Below, piece by piece: positions 36,603 to 45,347 of a stretch of DNA of 64,000 nucleotides; the stretch's first letter is position 1, and every line of letters starts with the position of its first letter. The DNA is from Micromonospora sp. Llam0. GTDB lineage: Bacteria > Actinomycetota > Actinomycetes > Mycobacteriales > Micromonosporaceae. A program made the translations under genes and the position numbers. The notes under the pieces were generated by a model. That model had not been told where the DNA came from and ran no database searches. It worked only from the letters and a program-made list of their open reading frames with translations. The stretch is from the NCBI RefSeq assembly GCF_003751085.1, contig NZ_RJJY01000001.1:2480001-2544000 (forward strand), given 5' to 3'.

Positions 36603-37541
36603 GTGGCGCTGTTGCATTGGCTGATCGGTGGACACGCCGAGCCGCCTCAGCCAGGCAGTGATCAAATCCCTCGCGCCAGCTCCGTGACCGCGACCGTCAC
36701 CCGCAAAGCGCGCGGGACGTCAGTGGCGAGTTCGTAGTGTCCGCGTCGGAGGTTCTGCACGAAAGCATGGCCGGCGATGATCGTCTGCGCGGTGCGGTCG
36801 GTGCGTAGCCCGCGCATCGGTCTGAGCCGGTGCTTGAGTTGACTGTGGTCGGCCTCGATCGGATTGTTGGCTTGCCGTTCGACGTGGTGCCACGCCGACG
36901 GGACCAGGTCATCGAGCACCCTCGGATAGACCGGGTTCACGTCGGTGACCGCCTCGGTGGGCATGACCTTCTGCGTGGTCAGCGCCCGGTGAAAGAACCG
37001 CCGGGCCGCAGCGGCGTCCCGACGTGCCGATACGAGCACGTCGATGACCTGCCCGTACTGGTCGACGGCGCGGTAGACGTATCGCCAGATGCCGTTGACC
37101 TTGACGTAGGTCTCGTCGACGTGCCAACGGTCACCAGGTGAGTGACGAGCGAACCGGGCGGCGTCCGCGAGTAGCGGGGTGAACCGCTGCACCCACCGGT
37201 AGACGATGACGTGATGGCCTCGACACCGCGTTCGAGCGGCAGCTCCTCCACATCCCGGTACGAGAGGTTGAACCGCAGGTACCAGCGGATCGCCAGGACG
37301 ATCACTTCGGGCGGGAACCGGAAGCCGACGGCTTCGGGGACCAGGACCGAACACGAGACAACGACATCACCGGCCGAGCAGACCACACCGGCAGGCCGAA
37401 GTCGATCATGCTCTCGCCCAACGCAACAGACCCTCTTCCTTCCTCCTGTTGTGATCGGCGGGTACCCGGGGCCGGGCACCCGCCCATTCACGCCTACCCT
37501 CACCAACCGATCGAGCCAGGCCAAAGTCACAGAACGCCGGC
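36603..37541 (-). mobile_element. IS6-like insertion sequence remnant
   Basis: It encloses a frameshifted IS6-type transposase. Candidate ends are GGCGCTGTTGCATTGGCTGA (from 36605) and, at the other side, the reverse complement of the 37516-37541 region (GGCGTTCTGTGACTTTGGCC). These share GGCG, CTGT and TTGGC elements with IS6-family ends but are imperfect, so the exact limits are uncertain. Confidence 0.5.
36662..37372 (-). pseudogene. IS6 family transposase, frameshifted
   Basis: The N-terminal part (GFRFPPEVIVLAIRWYLRFN, LSYRDVEELPLERGVE) and the body (VYRWVQRFTPLLADAARFAR, WHVDETYVKVNGIWRYVYRA, TDVNPVYPRVLDDL, NPIEADHSQLKHRLRPMRGL) are in different frames joined near 37215. The DDE residues are present. 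A small deletion around GTCGAGGCC breaks the gene. Confidence 0.75.
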
Positions 37542-37576
37542 GGGCGGCTGCTCCGCACGAGTTAGCCACGCAGCCC

Positions 37577-38674
37577 TTACGAACCGTCCCTAAACTCAAG
37601 TTGCTCCTGAATGCCCCGCAGCACTGACGCGACCATCATGACCGCGACGGCAGCGTTGCCCGGCGAGTAATGCGCAACGTGAGCCTGGTGCACGGTGACG
37701 TGCCGGCTCAGCTCCTCCGGGGCAGGGTCGCCCCGGTCGGGATACCACGGGACGAAGAACGGGCTGATTGGTGCCATAGCGGCGCGGAACCGCATGTTCC
37801 CGACGGTCAGATCCTTCGGGCTGTCGACCCTCAGCTCGGCGGCGATCCGCTGGTACTTGCTCGCCCGCTGGCCCGGCAGCTGCGCCTTCGGCTTGATCAG
37901 CCGCGTGACGACCGTCTCAACGACCACGACGGCCAGAGCCTGCGCCGACTCGCAATGCCCCGCAGCAAACGCGTCGACCGCTTTGAAACCGAGCGGCACC
38001 TGCTCAGCCAACTCGGAATGCGTCACCTCGGTCAGGACAGCGCGGCAGTCGTCTGCCACCGCAGCGTCGTGCGCCACGAGGATCTTGAGACGGGCCGCCC
38101 GGTCCGGAGCGGCGAGCAGCTCGGCCAGGATCTCCGCGCGTGGAACCCATACCAGCGGAATGCCTTCCTCCTGCAGCACTGACCATGCATCGATCAGTTT
38201 GATGCCGGAGCCACGCCAGTTCGGCGGGAGCTTCTCGGCCAACAACTGCATCTGCCCGCGCAGGCCACGCAGGTTCGGAACCTCGAACGACAGCTGCGCC
38301 ATCAGCGACTTCACGTTCGGCATCGCCGCGTTCACGACCCGAGCAACGTACTCGTCGAAGTTTGGCACGGCCGCCCGCGGAATCTCTATTTGCGGCAGCT
38401 GCACCCGCACTTGCTCGGCCAGCACCTTGACCTGCGGCTGCAGTGCGCGGCTGAGCGCATCCTGGAGCCGGGCGAGCACCTCCGGTGGGATCGTCCGGTC
38501 GTCGTACTCTTCTCCGTCCTTGTCTGCGGCCTGGCCACGAACGGGTTCGTTGTCCAGGTACTTGTCCGGGCCCTCATGTTCTTGCCGACCGGTCATGCCT
38601 ATGGTGTTCACCTTCGGTCTTTCCCAACACACGTTCGGTACGGCATGATCGTACCGGCATTCGGAGCGTGCCAA
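37577..38674 (-). CDS. Hypothetical protein beside the HNH gene
   Basis: Up to 365 residues; the true start may be the internal Met at MTGRQEHEGPDKY. The middle has PEVLARLQDALSRALQPQVK and EKLPPNWRGSGIKLIDAW. The C-terminal half has a conserved-looking block EGIPLVWVPRAEILAELLAA, LKILVAHDAAVADDCRAVL and AGHCESAQALAVVVVETVV, ending with PISPFFVPWYPDRGDP. I have the impression of an actinobacterial family of unknown function but cannot name it. It is divergent from the HNH nuclease gene, about 100 bp apart. Confidence 0.6.
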   Translation of the reverse strand: MARSECRYDHAVPNVCWERPKVNTIGMTGRQEHEGPDKYLDNEPVRGQAADKDGEEYDDRTIPPEVLARLQDALSRALQPQVKVLAEQVRVQLPQIEIPRAAVPNFDEYVARVVNAAMPNVKSLMAQLSFEVPNLRGLRGQMQLLAEKLPPNWRGSGIKLIDAWSVLQEEGIPLVWVPRAEILAELLAAPDRAARLKILVAHDAAVADDCRAVLTEVTHSELAEQVPLGFKAVDAFAAGHCESAQALAVVVVETVVTRLIKPKAQLPGQRASKYQRIAAELRVDSPKDLTVGNMRFRAAMAPISPFFVPWYPDRGDPAPEELSRHVTVHQAHVAHYSPGNAAVAVMMVASVLRGIQEQLEFRDGS

Positions 38675-39113
38675 GGGGCGGAGATGGCCATGGCTCTGGT
38701 CGTAGGGCTAGCTAGGGGCATCGATGCGCTCGGCGGTACCATGAAGGGCTGCGACAACGGGAGGCACGCTCCTACGTGGCGGTGTTCCTGGCGGTCGGGC
38801 CAGGCGGCAGAGTGAAGGTCCCTGTGGCGATATCCGAGAGAACGCTGAAAATCGTCTGGTCCGAGGCTGGCGGGAAGTGTTCACTCTGCAGAGTGCTTGT
38901 GCTCACACCCGGAACCGAGGCCGATGATCCATCGGTCTTCGGCGAACTGGCGCACATCGTCGCCAAGAGCCCCGGTGGTCCCCGAGCTGGCGGCCTGGAC
39001 CCGGACAAGCTTGACCTCCACGACAACCTGATGTTGCTGTGCAACAAGCACCACAAGCAGGTGGACGACCAGCCGAACCACTTCACTGTGGAGAAGCTGC
39101 GCCGGCTCAAACG

Positions 39114-40561
39114 GGCTCTTCGAAGTTAAGCGGGGTTGAGGTGTCCGCGGCTTTTCCGGGTGGTCGCGCAGCGGGTTCGTAGGCGTTGGTTGATCGGGTT
39201 GCGGAAGCCGTAGGCGTCGCGGGCGACGGTTTTGATGACTCGGTTGGTGCCTTCGGAGCCGGCGTTGGTGATGCCGGTGTGCAGGAACGCGAGGATCTGG
39301 GGCCACCAGATCTCGATCGTGGTCGCGAGGCGGGCGAGTTCGGGTAGACCGCTGTCGGCGCAGCGTTGGTAGAAGCGGTGCAGCAGTCGAGCGACGTTTT
39401 CCCGGTCCGGGTGGGTGCGGGCCAGGGCCAGCAGGTCGAGGAGGTCTTCCTTGGCGTTCCACGCGGCGAGGACCGGCACGCTGATGCCGGCGGGTAGCCC
39501 GGCGATCTCGTCGCAGAGCTTGTCGACGCGTTCCGCGCGCATCCGCCTCGCGGAGCGGGTCAGCCGGTTACGCAGGTCCCATTCGCGGTCACCGGCGCGG
39601 CCCCGGCGGCCCCGGACCTGCACGGTGACCCGGCGGCGGACCTCGTTGAGGGCCTGGTGGGCGAGTTGCACGACGTGGAAGTGATCGACGACGAGGATCG
39701 CGTGCGGCAGCGCCTCACGGACCGCGGACTTGAAGATCGTGCACATGTCGATCGCGACGTACCGGACCTGATCGCGCCACGTCTGGCTGCGGTGGCCGAG
39801 CCAGTCGATGACCACCTGGGCGGTGCGGCCCTCGACCTGGCCCAGTAGTCCCTGACCGCCGGACAGGTCACACATCCCGACGTGCCACCGGTCCACACTG
39901 CTCTGCCACGCCTGGCTGACCTGGTCGAAGACCCACTTCGGCCGGCCCCGGCGGGTCTCGTCGATCCCGAGGACCTCCACCGGTTCCGGTTCGTCGGGCA
40001 GCACCACGCCCGCGTGGGCGGTGAACGCCGCCGCGACCACCGGCCAGGACAGGTCATGGTCACGGGCGGACTGTACGACCGTGCGGGCGCCGTCGGCGAC
40101 CGCCGCCGCGGCGGCCTGCCGCAACCGGGCGGTCACCCGATGCCGGGCTGGGACCTGCGCCACCTGCTCGGTGAACGTCCGGCGTCGGCATCCGCCGTGG
40201 TCGCAATGCCAGCGGCGTTTACGCCACCGTAGCCGCGTCGCACGGCCCGCCACGGGCAGGTCCCTCGGCCGGGTCGTCACCCAGTCCTTGACCCGCCGGG
40301 CCCGCACACCGCAGTCCGGGCAGCATTGTGCCTGCTCATCGGCGGTAGACAGAGCAACCACCGGGACACCGTCGGGGTCCAACCTGACCCGATCCACCAC
40401 CAGGCCGTCCAGGCCCAGCAGCCGGGTCGTATCGTTGACCATGCTCGCAGCTCTCCGCTTGTGACCATCCGATCTAGACACTCAGATGATCACCGAAGGG
40501 CTGCGAGCCCTCTACGCCAGGGTCGCCGTCAACCGCGAACCCCGCTCAACTTCGAAGAGCC
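39114..40561 (-). mobile_element. ISL3 family insertion sequence, copy A, with 8-bp target duplication
   Basis: The ends are GGCTCTTCGAAGTTAAGCGG (left) and, reversed, GGCTCTTCGAAGTTGAGCGG (right), continuing GGTT on both. Length is 1448 bp. CTCAAACG flanks both sides (39106-39113 and 40562-40569), a clean ISL3-type 8-bp duplication. It is nearly identical to copy B at 52303-53750. The insertion lies in the HNH gene. Confidence 0.93.
39126..40481 (-). CDS. ISL3 family transposase (copy A)
   Basis: A 451-residue transposase with an N-terminal zinc-binding region (CCPDCGVRARRVKDW, CDHGGCRRRTFTE), an HTH, and the DDE core (EVLGIDETRRGRPKWVFDQV; ILVVDHFHVVQLAHQALNEV; AGSEGTNRVIKTVARDAYGF). The frame is intact. 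It differs from copy B by only a few residues (for example ARDHDLS versus ARGHDLS). Confidence 0.92.
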   Translation of the reverse strand: MSRSDGHKRRAASMVNDTTRLLGLDGLVVDRVRLDPDGVPVVALSTADEQAQCCPDCGVRARRVKDWVTTRPRDLPVAGRATRLRWRKRRWHCDHGGCRRRTFTEQVAQVPARHRVTARLRQAAAAAVADGARTVVQSARDHDLSWPVVAAAFTAHAGVVLPDEPEPVEVLGIDETRRGRPKWVFDQVSQAWQSSVDRWHVGMCDLSGGQGLLGQVEGRTAQVVIDWLGHRSQTWRDQVRYVAIDMCTIFKSAVREALPHAILVVDHFHVVQLAHQALNEVRRRVTVQVRGRRGRAGDREWDLRNRLTRSARRMRAERVDKLCDEIAGLPAGISVPVLAAWNAKEDLLDLLALARTHPDRENVARLLHRFYQRCADSGLPELARLATTIEIWWPQILAFLHTGITNAGSEGTNRVIKTVARDAYGFRNPINQRLRTRCATTRKSRGHLNPA

Positions 40562-41427
40562 CTCAAACGTGAGCATGCCGAGTGGGTGGCTACGCAGGGC
40601 GAAGGCCCAGAGCCAATGAGGTTGATCTTGGATCCGTCTTATCCAGTGCCACGGAAGCTGAACATCATCGCCACTGGTCACCAGCTCTGGCCGATGGTCC
40701 AGGAGTGTGTAGCGACCAGCTACGTGCTCCCCGACTACATGCCCGAAGAGGACGAAGACCTGATGGTCGAGTTCCTGGATATGGTCAAGGACTACGGCGA
40801 CATCTCCGAGGACCTGCACAGCGTCCGAGAGCACCGGGATGCGGCAAAGGCCCTGGGCGAGTACATCAGTCAGCTTGGCCAGCGGAACTACTTCGTGGGC
40901 GCATACATGAGGCGACTTCTCCTAACCGGCGGCGTGACCAGAGAGGGTTCGCCCTGGCCTGAGCTGCATATCGAAATCCATCCTGGTGATCACGCGCACC
41001 TCGTGGACAAGAGCGGCAAGCCCATGGGCACGACGGCGGGCGCTGTCAGCCGTGAGGTCGGGCGTCTGCTGTTCCTCCGATGGCTCGATCAGTACGGTTC
41101 CGAGCATCCGGGCGAGCCGGCGTCGCTTTCCGAGTTCTTCCCCGAAGGCGGACTGTCTGGGCACCCGGAGGTGCTGTGGCGGGACCTGATCCGCGGCCTA
41201 CGCAACGACGGCTTGATCCTCTGCTTCGAGAGCCTGGAGTTTTGGTCCAGCAGTGCAACCCTGACCGACAGAGGCAGAGCTGAGCTCGAGCCGCGCCAGC
41301 CGTAGACCCGACTGTCTATCGCCTCGCGACCCTGCTTGGTTCAGAGGCGTGGGTTTATGCCCGTTTCTGTCGACGACGCGCTGAGACTGGCTCTGGCGCA
41401 CATTCTGTGATTGGTCTTGGCAGTCGC

Positions 41428-41490
41428 TCAGGCTGCTGCGAGGACGCGTTTGCGGAGGAGGTCGAGGTTCGCGCGGCCGTACATCTTGTA
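41428..41490 (-). pseudogene. Transposase C-terminus remnant
   Basis: The minus strand ends YKMYGRANLDLLRKRVLAAA then stop, a typical C-terminus of an actinobacterial transposase. Nothing upstream of it remains; it runs into the dispersed repeat at 41497. Confidence 0.35.
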
Positions 41491-41496
41491 GGGTGC

Positions 41497-41535
41497 CAAA
41501 ACGGGGTTCCGGTCGTTGACCTGCGGATCCGCAGA
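41497..41535 (+). repeat. Dispersed repeat, copy 2 (also 16208-16244)
   Basis: It carries GGGGTTCCGGTCGTTGACCT then GCGGATCCGCAG, as at 16208-16244, and TACTCGTTGAT follows in both places. It lies between a transposase C-terminus and an integrase-core remnant, which supports an IS-end origin. Confidence 0.5.
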
Positions 41536-41689
41536 TCGATTTATGCGGCCCGGTGGTACTCGTTGATGGTTCCTCCCAGCCGTCGTCGGCGTTGGACGAC
41601 GCCGTCGATCGGTACAAGTACCTTCGGACCTGGTTAGGTTGCAGCTGTCGGCGCCCCCGGCAAGGACGCCCCGAATCTGGTGTCACGGT

Positions 41690-41990
41690 CGCGGATCAGG
41701 AACTGGAACGCGCTGGTTCGTTCTCCGAGGCCCATGACCAGGTTGCGGGTCTGTTGGGTCACCCAGGCATGGGTCCGGGTGCTCGGTCACGCCGAGGATG
41801 TGCACTCGGCGGGTGGCGATCTCCATCACGACCAGCACGTGGAGCCGGCGCGGCGTGATCGTGTCGAGATGGAAGAAGTCGGTGGCCAGTAGCCCTGCCG
41901 CCTGGGTACGGAGGAACGTCCGCCACGAGTGTCGACCCCGCGTGGCGTGGGGCCGGCCGGCGAGGATTCGCGGTCGTCGTCTCCGACGCC
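41690..41990 (-). pseudogene. Integrase-core transposase fragment
   Basis: Minus-strand text [20 protein letters not shown] then [20 protein letters not shown] and [12 protein letters not shown] is the central rve region, including the first Asp. It belongs to the same family as the remnant at 18025-18635. Both ends are missing. 41991-42154 holds no supportable gene. Confidence 0.55.
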
Positions 41991-42154
41991 GGCATGCGCT
42001 CTCCGACCAACCTGCGCAAACTCGACGGCGGCTTCGTGGCGTGGCCGGGCGGTCGGTGGGGCCTGTCCTCATTCGTTGGCCAGCCATGAGCAGTTGGCGG
42101 TGACCGCCCCACCCGGTGGCTACGAGTGGTGAGGTGCATCGGCATCATGGTTCG

Positions 42155-42757
42155 ATGCACTACGAACTGCCAGATCCAGCCGATCGGAACGCCGCCTGGG
42201 TGAATGAGACTCCGGCCTATCTGGTGTGGTGGCAGGCATGGCAGGCGGCGGGGAACCCACGCGGACTCGCTGGACGCGAACTCCAGGATTTGCTACGGCT
42301 CTACTCGTACGCCGTACCCTCGCTGGAGGCCCTCGACCGGCTGGCTGAGCTGGGGGCGCTGGTTGAGATCGGTGCGGGCTCCGGCTACTGGGCACGGCTA
42401 CTGCGCGATCGCGGCGTAGACGTCGTCGCCTATGACCACCTGCTACCTGGAGACAACGGGTACATCGCTGATGCTCCGAGATGGAGCCCGGTCACAACCG
42501 GCGACGAGCGTGCGGTCCGCACACATCCCGACCGGACACTCTTCGTGTGCTGGCCGGAGCGTCCCGGCGGCTTCTTGCCGCATGTCCTCGACGCGTACGA
42601 ACCTGCTCGGCTAGCTCTCATCACCGACGGCCGTCAGCGGGGAGACATAGATCCGCTCTACGACCGGCTCGACGCCGGGTGGCGGCAGACCGCCCAGGTA
42701 TCGATCCCGCAATGGCCGTACCGCTTCGATTCGCTCGTGATCTTCCGACGCCGGTAG
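42155..42757 (+). CDS. Class I SAM-dependent methyltransferase-like protein
   Basis: A 200-residue protein with motif I LVEIGAGSGYWARLLRDRGV (about 72-91), VVAYDHLLPG as motif II, and FVCWPERPGGFLPHVLDAYE (about 132-151) where a Rossmann strand 4 is expected. ATG 42155 is chosen because upstream in-frame Met codons lack a ribosome binding site. The substrate is unknown. It lies just downstream of the broken Argonaute gene on the other strand. Confidence 0.65.
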   Translation: MHYELPDPADRNAAWVNETPAYLVWWQAWQAAGNPRGLAGRELQDLLRLYSYAVPSLEALDRLAELGALVEIGAGSGYWARLLRDRGVDVVAYDHLLPGDNGYIADAPRWSPVTTGDERAVRTHPDRTLFVCWPERPGGFLPHVLDAYEPARLALITDGRQRGDIDPLYDRLDAGWRQTAQVSIPQWPYRFDSLVIFRRR

Positions 42758-43016
42758 GCTCCATCGAGCGCCGGACGCGTTGGCGCGAATTCGAGCGCGG
42801 CCCAGATCCTCAAAGTCGGGCGTCGACTCGCCCCAGGGTGCCCGAGGTGCTCACCCAGCCGGTTCAAGTCGTGCAGCACCGGACCACCGCAGGCATTCTC
42901 GGGGGTGCCCCTGCTCCTAGAGCCTCCGCTAAGCATCGAGGGCTACCGAGGGCGTTCCGGCGCGGGCGCGCGCTCGGCGACAGATCCGGGTAAGGCGTGA
43001 GGCCAATGTGTCCTGG
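42758..43016. other. Intergenic, no gene supported
   Basis: About 260 bp between the methyltransferase and the convergent Argonaute gene end. No family-like text in any frame and no terminator hairpin with a T-run was found. Confidence 0.3.
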
Positions 43017-43274
43017 TTACATGTACTGAGCGTAACGTGTTGCGATTTCCTCAGCCGGGTCGCAGAACCGTAGTATTTGCTTGACTTGGTCGGCTGTGCG
43101 CAGGGTGATGGGGAAGCGGCCATCAAGTTGCGACTGGTTCCAGTTCATCTTGCTCAGCGCGAGAACCTCGGTGGCAAGCTCACGTGGGCTGACGGTGAGC
43201 CGCGCCGGGCGGAGGCCGACCGGCCGAGGCACGTACATCCCGGGGTAGGTGGAGTAGAAATCGACGCTGCCCTT

Positions 43275-44160
43275 GAGGCTTATTCACAGGCGATCCTGTA
43301 GAACTGCAGACCGATGACACAGGAGATAGTTTCTCTGAAGGTTCCGAGGGGTCTGCGGTAGTCGGTGTGCAGGATCCGCCAGGTCTTCAGATTCGCGATG
43401 ACCTGCTCGACGACCCAGCGGATCTTGTTGACCTGCCGGTTGTATTCCTTCTGCCACTCCGTGAGTTCGCCGCCCTTGGGCTTTTTGTACGGGGTGATCA
43501 TGCCGTTTCCGACGTAACCCTTGTCACCGATCCAGTCTCCAGGGTTGAGGGTGACGAGGACCTCGGCGTCGTTGATCGCGTACGAGTCGTGGCGGTTGCC
43601 GGCGACTGGGTCGGAGATCCAGGCGAGTGCACCGTCGAGAGTGCATGCGACCTGAACGCTCATGCCCGTGGTCTTGTGTTTGCCGGAGAACAGACAGCGG
43701 TCCGTGCGCCATGACCAGCAAGGGAGCAGCGTGCCGTCGACGAGGTACTGGACGCTGGGGCTGAGCTCGTCGGCGGTCGGCACGAATCCTGTGAGCACGC
43801 GCTTAAGTACGGGAGTGACGCCGGTGATCGCTCGGGAGATTGTCGCCTGCGAGACGCTGTGCGCCTCGGCGATTTCCGCTTGGACGCGGTTTCGGCGCAG
43901 GTACGTCAACGCGACGACGACCGCGCGGTAGAGACCGAGGATCGGCGGCCAGGGTTCCACTTCCAGGTCCTGGCATTCGGTGCGGATGAGCGCGCAGAGG
44001 TCGCGGATCTGGTCGGTAGTAAAGCCGGTGGTATGATACATGTTCGGCGGTCCGTTTTTCTACTTGGGTGTTGTGTGGTAACTCCATCCTATAGAGAGGC
44101 GGACCGTCACTTTCCGTTGGGGTCCACTGTGGCTTACTGAAGCTTTGCTGAATAAGCCTC
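43275..44160 (-). mobile_element. IS5 family insertion sequence inside the Argonaute gene
   Basis: The ends are GAGGCTTATTCA (43275-43286) and its reverse complement TGAATAAGCCTC (44149-44160). It is flanked by the 3-bp duplication CTT (43272-43274 and 44161-44163). Length is 886 bp, with one intact transposase. The clean duplication and intact gene point to a recent insertion. 44042-44148 holds only the IS leader. Confidence 0.93.
43280..44041 (-). CDS. IS5 family transposase
   Basis: A 253-residue transposase with an N-terminal HTH_Tnp_4 region (ALTYLRRNRVQAEIAEAHSV, SQATISRAITGV) and a DDE_Tnp_4 core: YLVDGTLLPCWSWR (first Asp), NPGDWIGDKGYVGNGMITPY (second Asp) and NKIRWVVEQVIANLKTWRIL (Glu). 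The stop codon lies inside the terminal repeat, as in several IS5 subgroups. It is intact. Confidence 0.92.
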   Translation of the reverse strand: MYHTTGFTTDQIRDLCALIRTECQDLEVEPWPPILGLYRAVVVALTYLRRNRVQAEIAEAHSVSQATISRAITGVTPVLKRVLTGFVPTADELSPSVQYLVDGTLLPCWSWRTDRCLFSGKHKTTGMSVQVACTLDGALAWISDPVAGNRHDSYAINDAEVLVTLNPGDWIGDKGYVGNGMITPYKKPKGGELTEWQKEYNRQVNKIRWVVEQVIANLKTWRILHTDYRRPLGTFRETISCVIGLQFYRIACE

Positions 44161-45347
44161 CTTGGTGTAGACGAGGTGTTCCGTTGCCGAAAGCGTCATG
44201 AACGTTCCCCGCAGGGGTGGCGCGGCCCCCGGCCGGAACAGCAGCGCGTCTTCGCTGTTGGTGATCCAGATCAGGTCGAGGGCGTACAGTTCCCGGTCGT
44301 CGGCTGCGGCGCTGAACCCGTCGACCTCGTCGGGGTTGAATCGAGACGACTTGTGTATGGCTACCCGGGCGGGGAGCGTGCGGTGTTCCCGCTTGTAGAC
44401 GGCGAGGGCGTTGAGGAGCAGGTTCTTGGCGTCTGCGGCGAGGAGGTGGGGCTGTTTGTCGTCCCGGCTCACGTGGGCAGTGCCGCCTCGGACGATGACG
44501 CCGTCGCCGCGCTCGTTGAATATGTGGGCGACCGCGGTGTCGAGGGCGTCTGCGGACGCGGTTCGGTAGAAGGAGATGCCCACGTAGCAGGTGGGTAGGT
44601 CGGTTGACGTCCGTCGGAGACGCCATGGCACGCCACCGGCCTTGTAGTAGAGCGCGACGTGCAGGTTCCATGCCCGGGTCGCCTCGTCCTGGCGGCTGCG
44701 CCTTGGGGGCGGCGGTGCTGACTCGTCCCAGGTGCTGCGCCTCAGGATCTGTAGCGGTTTGCCGAGTCGTAGCGCCCGGGCTTTGAGGAGGTCGTGGAAG
44801 TTGGCGATGACTGACGCGGTGGCCCGGCTTCGCCGACGGCTGGTGTCATCGTCTTCGGGTTTCGGCGCGGCGGCGAGGTGGACGTCGTCGAGGGTGTCGG
44901 GGCGGGCTACCACGATGACGTCGACTCGATTGTCCTCCGCGATCGCCTCCAACTCGTCCATGTAGGCATCGACCATGGCCTTGACCGCGAGCTCGCCCGG
45001 CAAGGCGGCCGCCTGTTCAAGCGCCCGAGGGGACACCTCGCGGCAGTTGCGGTCGGCGAAGGTCAGGGTGGTGAAGAGGCCCACCTCGGTGTCGCAACCT
45101 GGGAAAGCGGGAAACAGGTGCGGATACTTCGCATCCTTGGCGTCGATCGGCTGACGGCAGCGGTCGATCCATCGTCGGATGCCGTCGAGGTGGTCTCGGG
45201 GACCGACGAGGCCGAGTCGGATGGTGCTCGGCGCGCCGTCGAGTCCGAGGTCGGCTGGACCGTAGGCCGAGATGCCGAACCGGGGATCGACGTGCCGCTG
45301 CCCGCCGCCGAACTCAAGTTCGGGTTCGTTGAGAACGTCGATCTGCA

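Larger units (their letters stand above)
38776..41305 (+). pseudogene. HNH nuclease gene split by an ISL3 element
   Basis: The 5' part (38776-39113) encodes an HNH nuclease: GGKCSLCRV, then GELAHIVAKSPGGPRAGG, and HDNLMLLCNKHHKQVDDQP. The 3' part (40570-41305) encodes about 245 more residues. Removing the IS and one copy of the CTCAAACG duplication joins them in frame as RRLKR-EHAEW, giving 357 residues. The second part is not SAVED-like by eye. It has LNIIATGHQLWPMVQECVAT, LHIEIHPGDHAHLVDKSGKP and a C-terminal winged-helix-like end (VLWRDLIRGLRNDGLILCFE). The HNH resembles those of defence effectors. The 3' part may still be expressed from GTG 40586. Confidence 0.75.

Noticed and set aside
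38881..39462. Arg/Pro-rich minus-strand frame, repeated at 52070-52651
   Set aside because: It is a shadow frame of the ISL3 element running out into flanking DNA; it appears twice only because the IS does.
42116..42154. Upstream start for the methyltransferase at 42155
   Set aside because: The extra residues lack a ribosome binding site and do not fit the fold.
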